Origin: Romeriopsis navalis LEGE 11480
Lineage (GTDB): Bacteria > Cyanobacteriota > Cyanobacteriia > Leptolyngbyales > Leptolyngbyaceae
Reading direction: 5' to 3'
Length of the DNA stretch: 48,085 bases
Assembly (NCBI RefSeq): GCF_015207035.1
Contig: NZ_JADEXQ010000046.1
Coordinates: 1-48,085 of the forward strand
Below, piece after piece: positions 40,465 through 48,085 of the stretch (its first letter is position 1; each line of letters begins with the position of its first letter). A program made the position numbers and the translations under genes. A model generated the notes under the pieces. That model was not told where the DNA came from, ran no database searches, and worked only from the letters and a program-made list of their open reading frames with translations.

Positions 40465-42951
40465 ATGTTTGAACGCTTCACAGAAAAAGCCATTAAGGTA
40501 ATCATGCTCGCCCAAGAGGAAGCTCGCCGCTTGGGTCATAACTTTGTGGGCACTGAGCAAATCCTCTTGGGTTTAATCGGCGAAGGAACAGGCGTTGCAG
40601 CCAAGGTTCTGAAGTCCATGGGGGTCAACCTCAAGGATGCACGCATCGAAGTTGAGAAGATTATTGGTCGAGGCTCCGGCTTCGTCGCCGTCGAGATTCC
40701 CTTCACCCCACGGGCTAAACGAGTCTTGGAACTCTCCCTGGAAGAAGCTCGGCAGTTAGGACACAATTACATCGGAACGGAACACCTTCTTTTAGGTTTG
40801 ATTCGCGAGGGTGAAGGCGTTGCCGCACGAGTTCTTGAGAACTTGGGCGTTGATCTTTCCAAAGTGCGGACACAAGTTATCCGGATGCTGGGCGAAACAG
40901 CAGAAGTTGGTGCTGGCGCTGGTGCGTCTGGTGGTCGGACTAAAACCCCAACGCTAGACGAGTTTGGCGTCAATCTGACGCAGCTTGCGGCGGATAGCAA
41001 GCTTGACCCCGTGGTCGGTCGTCAAAAAGAAGTCGAACGTGTGATCCAGATTCTGGGTCGCCGGACGAAAAATAACCCTGTCCTCATCGGGGAACCCGGC
41101 GTGGGTAAAACGGCGATCGCGGAGGGTTTGGCTCAACGGATTTCCAATGAAGATGTCCCAGATATTCTTGAAGGCAAGCGCGTCGTCACCTTGGATGTGG
41201 GTCTGCTAGTCGCGGGCACCAAGTACCGGGGTGAATTTGAAGAACGCCTGAAGAAGATCATGGATGAGATTCGTCAGGCGGGGAACGTCATCCTCGTGAT
41301 TGACGAAGTCCACACTTTGATTGGTGCCGGTGCGGCTGAGGGCGCGATCGATGCAGCCAATATTTTGAAGCCAGCTTTGGCCCGGGGCGAGCTGCAATGT
41401 ATCGGTGCCACAACCCTAGATGAGTATCGCAAGCACATTGAGCGAGATGCCGCTTTAGAACGGCGTTTCCAGCCGGTCATGGTGGGTGAGCCTTCGGTTG
41501 AAGAAACAATCGAAATTCTCCACGGTCTCCGCGAGCGCTATGAGCAGCATCATAAGCTCACAATTTCGGATGAAGCCCTTGAGGCTGCCGCAATGCTGGC
41601 CGACCGGTATATTTCGGACCGTTTCTTGCCGGATAAGGCAATCGACTTGATCGATGAGGCCGGTTCCCGCGTTCGCCTGTTGAAATATCAGCGTTCGCCC
41701 GAAGAAAAGGCAATGGACGAGAAGCTACGTCAAGTCCAAAAGGATAAGGATGAAGCCGTCCGTAACCAAGACTTCGACAAAGCTGGTCAGCTACGCGACG
41801 AGGAAATGGAAGTCAAGGAACAGCTGAAAGCACTGGGCCAAGACCGCAAGGCGAATGCCGCTGCGGAAAATGCACCAGTTCCAGTCGTTGGCGAAGAGGA
41901 TATTGCTGAGATTGTCGCTTCTTGGACTGGGGTTCCAGTCAATAAGTTGACTGAATCTGAATCCGAAAAGCTCCTACATATGGAAGATACACTTCACACT
42001 CGCCTGATTGGTCAGGATGAAGCGGTGAAGGCTGTTTCCCGTGCGATCCGCCGAGCCCGAGTCGGCCTGAAGAACCCCAACCGACCAATTGCTTCCTTTA
42101 TCTTCTCCGGTCCCACTGGTGTTGGTAAAACCGAGCTGACAAAGGCCTTAGCAACTTACTTCTTCGGTTCTGAAGAAGCGATGGTGCGTTTGGATATGTC
42201 GGAATTTATGGAGCGCCATACCGTATCTAAACTCGTTGGTTCACCTCCTGGATACGTGGGTTACAACGAAGGTGGTCAGCTGACAGAAGCAGTGCGACGT
42301 CGGCCTTATACAGTTATCCTTTTCGACGAGATTGAGAAAGCACACCCCGACGTGTTCAATATGATGTTGCAAATCTTGGAAGATGGTCGGTTGACCGACT
42401 CCAAGGGGCGCACCGTTGATTTCAAGAACACCTTGATCATCATGACTTCCAACATCGGTTCGAAGGTGATCGAGAAGGGTGGCGGTGGCCTTGGTTTCGA
42501 CTTTGGCTCCGAGAATGCCGCCGAGTCGCAGTACAACCGCATCCGTTCCCTGGTCAACGAGGAACTGAAGCAGTACTTCCGACCGGAATTCCTCAACCGT
42601 CTGGACGAAATTATCGTCTTCCGCCAGTTGCAGCGCGATGAAGTGGAGAAAATCTCCGACATCCTGCTGAAAGAGGTATTCCAGCGCTTAATCGAGAAGG
42701 GCATTGAACTGGACGTAACAAAAGCGTTCAAGGCACGCCTACTCGATGAAGGTTATAACCCCAGCTACGGAGCGCGTCCGCTCCGTCGGGCAATTATGCG
42801 CCTGCTGGAGGATTCCTTGGCAGAAGAAATTCTGTCGGGACGCTTAGGCGATGGTGATGTTGCAGTTGTTGATTGTGATGAAGCCGGTAAAGTTCACATC
42901 AAGAAAGGTGAATCGAAGAAAGAATTACTTCCTTCCGGTGCCGCTGAGTAA
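40465..42951 (+). CDS. clpC: Clp protease ATP-binding subunit ClpC
   Basis: An 828-residue Hsp100 from the ATG at 40465 ([26 protein letters not shown]). It has two Clp_N repeats, a first AAA domain with [13 protein letters not shown], a middle domain with a UVR-like segment ([14 protein letters not shown]), a second AAA domain with [13 protein letters not shown] and the C-terminal D2-small domain. Walker B motifs ([22 protein letters not shown]) are intact. It unfolds proteins for the ClpP/R protease of cyanobacteria and chloroplasts. A strong terminator follows. Confidence 0.98.
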   Translation: MFERFTEKAIKVIMLAQEEARRLGHNFVGTEQILLGLIGEGTGVAAKVLKSMGVNLKDARIEVEKIIGRGSGFVAVEIPFTPRAKRVLELSLEEARQLGHNYIGTEHLLLGLIREGEGVAARVLENLGVDLSKVRTQVIRMLGETAEVGAGAGASGGRTKTPTLDEFGVNLTQLAADSKLDPVVGRQKEVERVIQILGRRTKNNPVLIGEPGVGKTAIAEGLAQRISNEDVPDILEGKRVVTLDVGLLVAGTKYRGEFEERLKKIMDEIRQAGNVILVIDEVHTLIGAGAAEGAIDAANILKPALARGELQCIGATTLDEYRKHIERDAALERRFQPVMVGEPSVEETIEILHGLRERYEQHHKLTISDEALEAAAMLADRYISDRFLPDKAIDLIDEAGSRVRLLKYQRSPEEKAMDEKLRQVQKDKDEAVRNQDFDKAGQLRDEEMEVKEQLKALGQDRKANAAAENAPVPVVGEEDIAEIVASWTGVPVNKLTESESEKLLHMEDTLHTRLIGQDEAVKAVSRAIRRARVGLKNPNRPIASFIFSGPTGVGKTELTKALATYFFGSEEAMVRLDMSEFMERHTVSKLVGSPPGYVGYNEGGQLTEAVRRRPYTVILFDEIEKAHPDVFNMMLQILEDGRLTDSKGRTVDFKNTLIIMTSNIGSKVIEKGGGGLGFDFGSENAAESQYNRIRSLVNEELKQYFRPEFLNRLDEIIVFRQLQRDEVEKISDILLKEVFQRLIEKGIELDVTKAFKARLLDEGYNPSYGARPLRRAIMRLLEDSLAEEILSGRLGDGDVAVVDCDEAGKVHIKKGESKKELLPSGAAE

Positions 42952-43323
42952 TTGATGCTTGGCTGAGTGGCTGAGCCGATTAGCCCAAATCGAACCGTAA
43001 AAAAGCCGGGTGCAACGATCGTTGCACCCGGCTTTTTGTTGACTCAACAAGACTAGCGACCTCAGCAATCATCTACGGCGGGTCAAAATGGTGAATCCAG
43101 AATGCAACAGCACTTCAGATTTAGCCACACACAATTTAGTCAGCCTTCCACAGTACGCAATAACACTTAGGGATTTAACAACGCAAATATCAAAAAATAA
43201 TTAAATTAAGTGTTTCTACGCTTTTTTCGCGGATAAATCTATCATGAGGCATATTCCCAGGATAGGAGTAGCCGATATAATTCTGGGAAGTTAGTTTTCA
43301 TATTCATAAGGGGAAATTCGGAA
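42952..43323. other. intergenic region between clpC and mscL
   Basis: Apart from the clpC terminator at 43001-43037 I see no gene or RNA. The last 150 bases are AT-rich and probably hold the mscL promoter. Confidence 0.5.
43001..43037 (+). terminator. intrinsic terminator of clpC
   Basis: AAAAGCCGGGTGCAAC and its exact complement form a 16-bp stem with a GATC loop, ending in TTTTT. It is close to symmetric, so it could also act on minus-strand transcripts. Confidence 0.92.
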
Positions 43324-43758
43324 ATGGCAGGAATCGTCAACGATTTTAAGAAGTTTTTAATGCAAGGGAATGTCGTTGACCTTGCAGTCGCGGTTGTCAT
43401 TGGTGGCGCATTTGGCAAGGTTGTCAGCTCACTCGTTGAAAATATTGTGATGCCACTTGTTTCCATGGTGATGCCCGGTGGCGATTGGAAAAACGCGGGT
43501 ATTGTTTTAGGTCAAGTTGCTGACCCCGCTGATCCAACGAAAACAATTGATAACGTTTGGAAATTTGGTGCGTTCTTCGCCTCAATTCTTGACTTTGTGA
43601 TCATTGCCTTGGCAATTTTCTTAATCGTTCGCTTACTCGAAAATGCGAAGAAGCGGTTTTCCCGCCAACAAGCAATTGCTGAGGCGGAAGGCCCAAGCAC
43701 TGAAGAGCGCTTGGTTGATACACTTGACCGCTTGAATGCAAATCTAGAGCGCCGCTAA
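43324..43758 (+). CDS. mscL: large-conductance mechanosensitive channel MscL
   Basis: A 144-residue channel protein. The N-terminal helix FKKFLMQGNVVDLAVAVVIGGAFGKVVSSLVENIVMPL is the pore-lining TM1 and FASILDFVIIALAIFLIVRLL is TM2; the C-terminal bundle (TEERLVDTLDRLNANLERR) is helical. It opens under membrane tension to release solutes on hypo-osmotic shock. Length is normal. It is a single gene followed by a long hairpin. Confidence 0.96.
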   Translation: MAGIVNDFKKFLMQGNVVDLAVAVVIGGAFGKVVSSLVENIVMPLVSMVMPGGDWKNAGIVLGQVADPADPTKTIDNVWKFGAFFASILDFVIIALAIFLIVRLLENAKKRFSRQQAIAEAEGPSTEERLVDTLDRLNANLERR

Positions 43759-44162
43759 GTCATTGCTCACTAACCCTGATTTTCAACTAACTTGCCCTTA
43801 ATACTGTCGGCAAGTCGTGTGTCCTTTACGCAGCAACCCCTGAGCCAGATTTGGTTCAGGGGTTGCTGTTGATCAGGTATCTAACACAAATAGTGAAAAA
43901 TTTGAGTTTGAAAATATTAGTTGACGATTTACAAATTCCTGCGCTAACGTCGTAGGTAAGAAATTTATTTCCGCCCAACGAGGCAATTATGCTTTCTGAA
44001 AAATTCTATTTTTGGTTTAACAGTGCTCACAGGTCATGACGTCTCTCGACAACATGATGCTAGTGAGCCGTGGACCTGAACAGTCTGCGGCTTTTGGTTT
44101 GAAGGGCGAACTACCGTTAGCACCTGCTATCTGAGATCAACACTCGTGATTCACACAATCCG
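43759..44162. other. intergenic region between mscL and the aroF leader
   Basis: About 400 bases with one hairpin (43831-43868) and no supported gene. The aroF promoter should lie here, before the leader peptide at 44163; no canonical -35/-10 pair stands out. Confidence 0.45.
43831..43868 (+). terminator. long hairpin after mscL
   Basis: CAGCAACCCCTGAGCC and GGTTCAGGGGTTGCTG pair over 16 bp (one G-T) with a 6-base loop. No U tract follows, so termination is likely but less certain than for the others. Confidence 0.65.
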
Positions 44163-44228
44163 ATGATGCAACTGCAATCCTGGTTTTATGGTTTTTATTT
44201 TTTCTGGCACCTCAGGCGTTCCGGATAA
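44163..44228 (+). CDS. aromatic leader peptide of the DAHP synthase attenuator
   Basis: A 21-codon ORF starting with two ATG codons and ending in TAA. Codons 7-15 read WFYGFYFFW (44181-44207): eight of nine residues are Trp, Phe or Tyr, covering all three products of the pathway. The last codons (LRRSG, stop) overlap one arm of a 13-bp inverted repeat. No strong ribosome binding site is seen, which is common in cyanobacteria. A run this rich in aromatics right before a DAHP synthase gene, coupled to competing RNA hairpins, is what attenuation leader peptides look like (compare trpL, pheL). Translation is inferred, not shown. Confidence 0.8.
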   Translation: MMQLQSWFYGFYFFWHLRRSG

Positions 44229-44258
44229 GTTGGCCATGCGACTTTTTTGCATCCTTCT

Positions 44259-44297
44259 AACCCGGAACGCCTGAAATGGCTTCCGGGTTTTCTTTTC
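44259..44297 (+). terminator. regulated intrinsic terminator upstream of aroF
   Basis: AACCCGGAA and TTCCGGGTT are perfect 9-bp arms, extended inward by GCC/GGC with one bulged C, and followed by TTTTCTTTTC. It ends 57 bases before the aroF start, so in this position it must be conditional if aroF is expressed from an upstream promoter. Confidence 0.85.
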
Positions 44298-44354
44298 GCC
44301 TAATTCAGGCGATTGACAACATCACTTCCAATATTCACTTCAGGAGCAAATTCC

Positions 44355-45212
44355 ATGAAAAATGCAAAACTCGTCGGCAAATCTGACCTAAACAAAAAGT
44401 CAGTCGTTCGGCTCAATGAGCGATTATCGATTGGCGATCGCGATATCTTGATCATCGGTGGTCCTTGTACGGTCGAAAGCCAAGCACAGATGGATACAAT
44501 CGCCCAACAACTCACAGGCTCAATCCAAGCATTACGCGGCGGCGTCTACAAACCCCGCACATCACCCTACGCTTTCCAGGGCATGGGGACAAATGGGATT
44601 GAGATCTTGGCAAGAACGAGCCGCGCATCGGGCCTGCCCGTCGTCACAGAAGTGATGGCAATCCAACAGATTGAGACCCTGGCCAATCAAGTTGATATGC
44701 TGCAAGTCGGTAGCCGTAATATGCAAAACTTCGATTTGCTCAAGGCCCTAGGAGAAGTTGATAAGCCTGTTTTACTGAAGCGGGGATTAGCCGCCACGAT
44801 CGAAGAATTCATCATGGCGGCAGAATATATCGTTAGCCACGGTAATCCCAATGTTGTGTTGTGTGAACGCGGTATTCGCAGCTTCGACAACTACACGCGC
44901 AACGTATTGGATTTAGGCGCCGTGTCAGCCCTAAAACATCTGACCCATTTACCCGTAATTGTTGATCCAAGTCATGCCGCAGGACGCCGGGAACTGATTG
45001 GGGATCTATCCCGCGCGGCGATCGCCTGTGGCGCAGATGGCTTAATTATCGAATGTCACCCTGAACCCGATCAATCTGTGTCCGATGCACAACAGGCCTT
45101 ATCTCTCCCAGCTATGGCCCAACTTGTGGAGAGTTTGCGACCAATCGCCACAGCCGTTGGCCGCCACTTACCACTGAGCCCCGTTCAGAACCCCGCATTA
45201 ATGGCTGCCTAG
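44355..45212 (+). CDS. aroF: 3-deoxy-7-phosphoheptulonate synthase (DAHP synthase, AroA/AroF type I-beta)
   Basis: A 285-residue enzyme. The ATG at 44355 is preceded at 8 bases by AGGAG; a TTG at 44313 in the same frame is less likely. Motifs of the KDO8P-synthase-like DAHP synthases are present: IIGGPCTVES, GGVYKPRTSPYAFQG, LQVGSRNMQNF, KPVLLKRG, LCERGIR and PVIVDPSHAAGRRE, plus IIECHPEPDQSVSD. It condenses phosphoenolpyruvate with erythrose 4-phosphate, the first step toward Trp, Phe and Tyr. No ACT or chorismate mutase domain is fused, so feedback control at the protein level is not obvious; the leader upstream may compensate by sensing all three products. Confidence 0.96.
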   Translation: MKNAKLVGKSDLNKKSVVRLNERLSIGDRDILIIGGPCTVESQAQMDTIAQQLTGSIQALRGGVYKPRTSPYAFQGMGTNGIEILARTSRASGLPVVTEVMAIQQIETLANQVDMLQVGSRNMQNFDLLKALGEVDKPVLLKRGLAATIEEFIMAAEYIVSHGNPNVVLCERGIRSFDNYTRNVLDLGAVSALKHLTHLPVIVDPSHAAGRRELIGDLSRAAIACGADGLIIECHPEPDQSVSDAQQALSLPAMAQLVESLRPIATAVGRHLPLSPVQNPALMAA

Positions 45213-45347
45213 GCAGGGTTTGTGAAGCAAAACAACTGCAAATTCTCACAGCAACACATCTACCAAGCGATACATTCTTTAAAACCATGGGCCCACTCCA
45301 GGAGTAAATAATATAGAACAATCAAACTTCTGGGATATGGTGATTAT

Positions 45348-45902
45348 GTGCTACTTACTCGGACGTTAGTGGGAGACAGGAAGATTTTGCAGCCGGAGAA
45401 TCACCCCAACCTTAGCGAACTGTACGACACCTATGGCGAAGCCGTTTACCGACTCTCGCTCAGGATGTTGAACAACGCAAGTGATGCTGAAGATTTGACG
45501 CAAGAGGTCTTTGTCGATTTCTGGCAAAAACAGAAATACGACCCAGACCGAGGCAGTCTCATCACCTTTTTGCTGATGATGACGCGATCGCGGGCACTCA
45601 ACCGCATCCGCAAACGCCAATCCAGGCAGCAACTAGTGCAACGCTGGGAAAAAGTCATGCCCATGAGCCATGCTGATGAATCTTTTGATCAAGCCGCTCT
45701 CTCCGAACTTTCCGTGCAAATCCGCAATGCGTTGCAAGAGATCCCCGAAGCCCAGCGTCAAGTTTTAGAACTGGCCTACTACGAAGGTCTGAGCCAATCA
45801 GAAATTACTGAACGGCTCGAGATCCCCCTCGGAACTGTTAAAACGCGATCGCGTCAAGGATTGCTCAAACTTCGCAAACTCCTACACAACCTTATGGACT
45901 AA
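45348..45902 (+). CDS. ECF-type RNA polymerase sigma factor
   Basis: A 184-residue sigma-70 family protein from a GTG start. Region 2 has NASDAEDLTQEVFVDFWQKQ and region 4 has EIPEAQRQVLELAYYEGLSQSEITERL with the helix-turn-helix IPLGTVKTRSRQGLLKLR. The absence of regions 1 and 3 marks it as ECF. The gene 17 bases downstream encodes a membrane anti-sigma factor, so it is probably held inactive until an envelope or redox signal arrives. It resembles cyanobacterial SigG/SigI-type factors, but I do not assign a letter. Confidence 0.92.
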   Translation: MLLTRTLVGDRKILQPENHPNLSELYDTYGEAVYRLSLRMLNNASDAEDLTQEVFVDFWQKQKYDPDRGSLITFLLMMTRSRALNRIRKRQSRQQLVQRWEKVMPMSHADESFDQAALSELSVQIRNALQEIPEAQRQVLELAYYEGLSQSEITERLEIPLGTVKTRSRQGLLKLRKLLHNLMD

Positions 45903-45919
45903 CCCAGTAAACGCTGATT

Positions 45920-46870
45920 ATGGATAAGTTGAATTGGTCTGATAACCCCGAATATTTAGAAGCACTGCTCGCTGGTTATGCTTTAGGTGACTTGTCACCG
46001 GAAGAAATGGATCAGGTGCAAAGTTACCTTGAACAAAACCCAGCATCCGCCGATGAATTGACCAAGCTCCAAACGACATTGGCCCTCTTGCCGCTGTCAC
46101 TGCCGGAAGCGCCGCCATCACCCGATCTGAAAAGTCGCATTTTGGCAGCAGCGGCACGGAGTGATATGCCGCCGGCAGTCATCCCGACGACAAACGATGC
46201 ATCGCGATCGACGCCCAACTCAACCGTTGAATTGCCATCGCTTCAACCACCCGCGCCCGGTGCACCAGCTGCACAGGCTGCACCAGCTGCACCGGCTGCA
46301 CCCGGGAAGAATAATGTGATCAGCCTCAGTGAACAGCGGCGTCGACCACGGACACAGCGCAGTACTTGGATGGTTGGCTCTATTGCCGCTGGGTTACTAG
46401 CAGTCCTGGGATTCCAGAACTACAAGCTGACCCAAGATATGGCTGAACTTAAACAAGCCGTCGTCGCCCAACAGAGCCAGCAAAATAATTACCAAACCCA
46501 ATTGGTGAAATACCAAGAAACGATCGCCATGCTGCGTCAGCCCAATAACCGGCTGATGGCCATGAAAGGCATGGAAGATAAGTCTTCTGGCAGCCTCGTG
46601 ATTGTGCCAAAGGACCAAAAGGCCGTCCTCACACTGCAAAACGTCCCCCCACTGCCCCAAGGACAGATGTATCGCCTCTGGGCCATGGTGAAAGGTAAGA
46701 AAGTTTACTGTAGCGAATTTAAACCGACAGCCGACGGCAGTGTATTCGTGAATATCCCATTGGATGATTTGGGTGATGCCAAATCAGTCGCCGTGACCAT
46801 CGACCCCCAAACCGCCGATAAGGCCAAACCGGTGGGTGATATGGTGATGGAAGGCGCAATCTCGATTTAG
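45920..46870 (+). CDS. anti-sigma factor with RskA-like C-terminal domain
   Basis: A 316-residue membrane protein. The N-terminal cytoplasmic part has the anti-sigma helical region LLAGYALGDLSPEEMDQVQSYLEQNP. A low-complexity Ala/Pro linker (about 112-130, encoded by GCACCAGCTGCACC-type repeats) is followed by one membrane helix (about 155-172; WMVGSIAAGLLAVLGFQNY), a coiled-coil-like stretch and an RskA-type beta domain (about 215-316; VLTLQNVPPLPQGQMYRLWAMVKG). It should bind the ECF sigma factor encoded just upstream and sense signals outside the cytoplasm. No HCC zinc motif is visible. A 16-bp tandem duplication spans its stop codon. Confidence 0.9.
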   Translation: MDKLNWSDNPEYLEALLAGYALGDLSPEEMDQVQSYLEQNPASADELTKLQTTLALLPLSLPEAPPSPDLKSRILAAAARSDMPPAVIPTTNDASRSTPNSTVELPSLQPPAPGAPAAQAAPAAPAAPGKNNVISLSEQRRRPRTQRSTWMVGSIAAGLLAVLGFQNYKLTQDMAELKQAVVAQQSQQNNYQTQLVKYQETIAMLRQPNNRLMAMKGMEDKSSGSLVIVPKDQKAVLTLQNVPPLPQGQMYRLWAMVKGKKVYCSEFKPTADGSVFVNIPLDDLGDAKSVAVTIDPQTADKAKPVGDMVMEGAISI

Positions 46871-46895
46871 CAGATCATAGATTTAGCAGATCATA
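46864..46895 (+). repeat. 16-bp tandem duplication across the anti-sigma stop codon
   Basis: GATTTAGCAGATCATA occurs twice in a row. The first copy contains the TAG stop, so the protein is unaffected. Confidence 0.95.
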
Positions 46896-46956
46896 CTGGC
46901 GATTAGAGGCTGGCGAGAACTTCGCCCAGCCAGCCTTCCGGCCAATCATGGCTAAC

Positions 46957-48085
46957 CTAAACTTCAACAGTCTGCCGCGCCTGAATCTCCAGATAGACCA
47001 GCAACGCGTTGACATCCGCCGGATTAACGCCACCAATGCGCGTCGCTTGCCCGATCGTCAATGGTTGGACCTTCGCTAACTTCTCACGCGCCTCTTTCGA
47101 AAGGGTATCAATGCTGTGGTAGTCGAGATCAACAGGCAGTTTTCGCTGACTTTGACGGGCAATCTGATCAATTTGCACCTGTTGGCGATGGATATACCCC
47201 GCGTACTTGATATCAATTTCTGCACCTTCTTTCTCGGCTTGATGCAACGCTTCATTGCCCAATCCAAACTGAGAAAGCTGCTCATAATGGAATTTCGGCT
47301 TGCGCAACAAATCAGCCAAGGTTACAGATCCCTTGATTTTCTGCTGGATATGCGCCGATATCGTCTTGCCTAAGTCGTCATGCTGCTTAACGCGAGTCGT
47401 ATGTAACCGCTCCTTTTCCGCCGCAATATTTTCTTGCTTGCGCGTGAATAATTCCCAGCGGCGATCGTCAATTAAGCCAATCTCCCGACCAAGTGGCGTC
47501 AAGCGTTGATCAGCATTATCCGATCGTAGAATCAGCCGGTATTCTGATCGGCTCGTCAGCATCCGATACGGCTCCCGCAAATCCTTGGTACAAAGATCGT
47601 CAATCAAAGTCCCAATATAGCTTTGCTCCCGTGGGAAAATCACCGGCTCCTCGCCCCGCACCATCCGCGCCGCATTCAGACCGGCCACAAACCCTTGGGC
47701 TGCGGCTTCTTCATAGCCCGTAGTGCCATTAATTTGTCCCGCGCAGAACAGACCGTTAATCTTTTTCGTCATCAAAGTCGGTAAACACTGGGTTGCTGGC
47801 AGATAGTCGTAATCCACCGCATAGGCCGGACGCAACATTGTGCATTGCTCTAGACCAGGCAACGTTCGGAGCATTGCTAGTTGCAGTCGCTCCGGCAGAC
47901 CAGTGGAGAAACCCTGGACATAGATTTCGGGGATTTCGCGGCCCTCTGGTTCAAGAAAAATCTGGTGGCTTTCCTTATCGGCAAACCGGACAATTTTGTC
48001 TTCAATACTTGGACAGTAGCGGGGACCCTTTGAATCCACCCAGCCGCCGTAAACCGGCGATAGATGCAAGTTATCACAAATAATT
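46957..48085 (-). CDS. mnmG: tRNA uridine-5-carboxymethylaminomethyl(34) synthesis enzyme MnmG, 3' part (cut by window edge)
   Basis: The reading frame stays open to the right edge, so about 376 C-terminal residues of an enzyme of about 630 are present. [12 protein letters not shown] and [19 protein letters not shown] near the edge, [16 protein letters not shown], and [23 protein letters not shown] are diagnostic of MnmG (GidA), the FAD enzyme that with MnmE modifies wobble uridine of tRNAs. The N-terminal FAD-binding part lies outside the window. The C-terminal domain ends normally with [15 protein letters not shown]. It is convergent with the anti-sigma gene. Confidence 0.95.
   Translation of the reverse strand, partial: IICDNLHLSPVYGGWVDSKGPRYCPSIEDKIVRFADKESHQIFLEPEGREIPEIYVQGFSTGLPERLQLAMLRTLPGLEQCTMLRPAYAVDYDYLPATQCLPTLMTKKINGLFCAGQINGTTGYEEAAAQGFVAGLNAARMVRGEEPVIFPREQSYIGTLIDDLCTKDLREPYRMLTSRSEYRLILRSDNADQRLTPLGREIGLIDDRRWELFTRKQENIAAEKERLHTTRVKQHDDLGKTISAHIQQKIKGSVTLADLLRKPKFHYEQLSQFGLGNEALHQAEKEGAEIDIKYAGYIHRQQVQIDQIARQSQRKLPVDLDYHSIDTLSKEAREKLAKVQPLTIGQATRIGGVNPADVNALLVYLEIQARQTVEV

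Larger units (their letters stand above)
44163..44297 (+). promoter_or_regulatory. candidate ribosome-mediated attenuator controlling aroF
   Basis: Three elements are seen. Arm A, TCAGGCGTTCCGG (44212-44224), lies in the end of the leader ORF. Arm B, CCGGAACGCCTGA (44262-44274), is its exact complement. The terminator 5' arm AACCCGGAA (44259-44267) overlaps B and pairs with TTCCGGGTT (44281-44289). A:B and the terminator cannot form together. Inferred logic: with aromatic amino acids plentiful, the ribosome reaches the stop at 44226, covers A, and the terminator forms; when starved, it stalls at the early aromatic codons, A pairs with B, and aroF is transcribed. Confidence 0.78.

Overview
The window is chromosomal DNA from a cyanobacterium. 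Evidence: the HIP1 octamer GCGATCGC and its CGATCG core are scattered through genes and spacers; there is an NblB-type HEAT-repeat protein of phycobilisome turnover, a DUF3143 protein beside a J-domain protein, a short-form squalene/phytoene synthase, a CHASE2-GGDEF protein preceded by a FecR-like protein, and the lysA-cdaA-uppS / rimI / clpC neighbourhood seen in many cyanobacteria. I cannot name a species.

Layout. 1-1.7 kb: a small membrane protein, a hypothetical protein and the 3' remnant of a LysR regulator. 1.7-9.4 kb: the defence island, with a 12-repeat CRISPR array and a minus-strand type III-B operon (cas10 without HD domain, cmr3, cmr4, cmr5-like, and a double-length cmr6-like gene that appears to carry two RAMP modules), then an orphan gene and tandem terminators. 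No cas1, cas2, cas6, separate cmr1 or CARF effector is seen. 9.9-17.3 kb: a Uma2 nuclease-fold protein, a COG3650-like exported protein, an arsenosugar pair (arsS plus its peroxidase-like partner), a Thr-rich tandem-repeat ORF, nblB, a CBS pair, an exported protein and a PRC-barrel-like protein. 17.5-25.8 kb: a DsbA-like lipoprotein, rluD, a squalene/phytoene synthase, an EVE protein, typA, an Mrr-type restriction enzyme, a 37-residue zinc-ribbon-like miniprotein and a CNNM/CorC transporter. 25.8-36 kb: a fused 5-oxoprolinase/hydantoinase, a FecR-like protein, CHASE2-GGDEF, PhzF, RlpA, a J-domain protein and DUF3143. 36-48 kb: uppS, cdaA and lysA on minus; rimI, clpC, mscL, aroF (DAHP synthase), an ECF sigma factor with its anti-sigma factor on plus; and the 3' part of mnmG, cut by the window edge.

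The most interesting signal is upstream of the DAHP synthase gene. A 21-codon ORF (44163-44228) contains the run WFYGFYFFW. Its 3' end is one arm of a perfect 13-bp inverted repeat. The other arm overlaps the 5' arm of a strong intrinsic terminator ending about 60 bases before the aroF start. These are the parts of a ribosome-mediated attenuator that would sense all three aromatic amino acids at the first step of their synthesis. I know of no described equivalent in cyanobacteria.

The second system of note is the CRISPR module. It resembles the III-Bv variant known from Synechocystis: Cas10 lacks HD but keeps GGDD, and the cmr6-like gene looks like a Cmr6-Cmr1-type fusion. Functional links are otherwise mostly local: arsenosugar synthesis, sigma/anti-sigma, FecR/CHASE2-GGDEF, and cell-wall precursor supply next to c-di-AMP synthesis.
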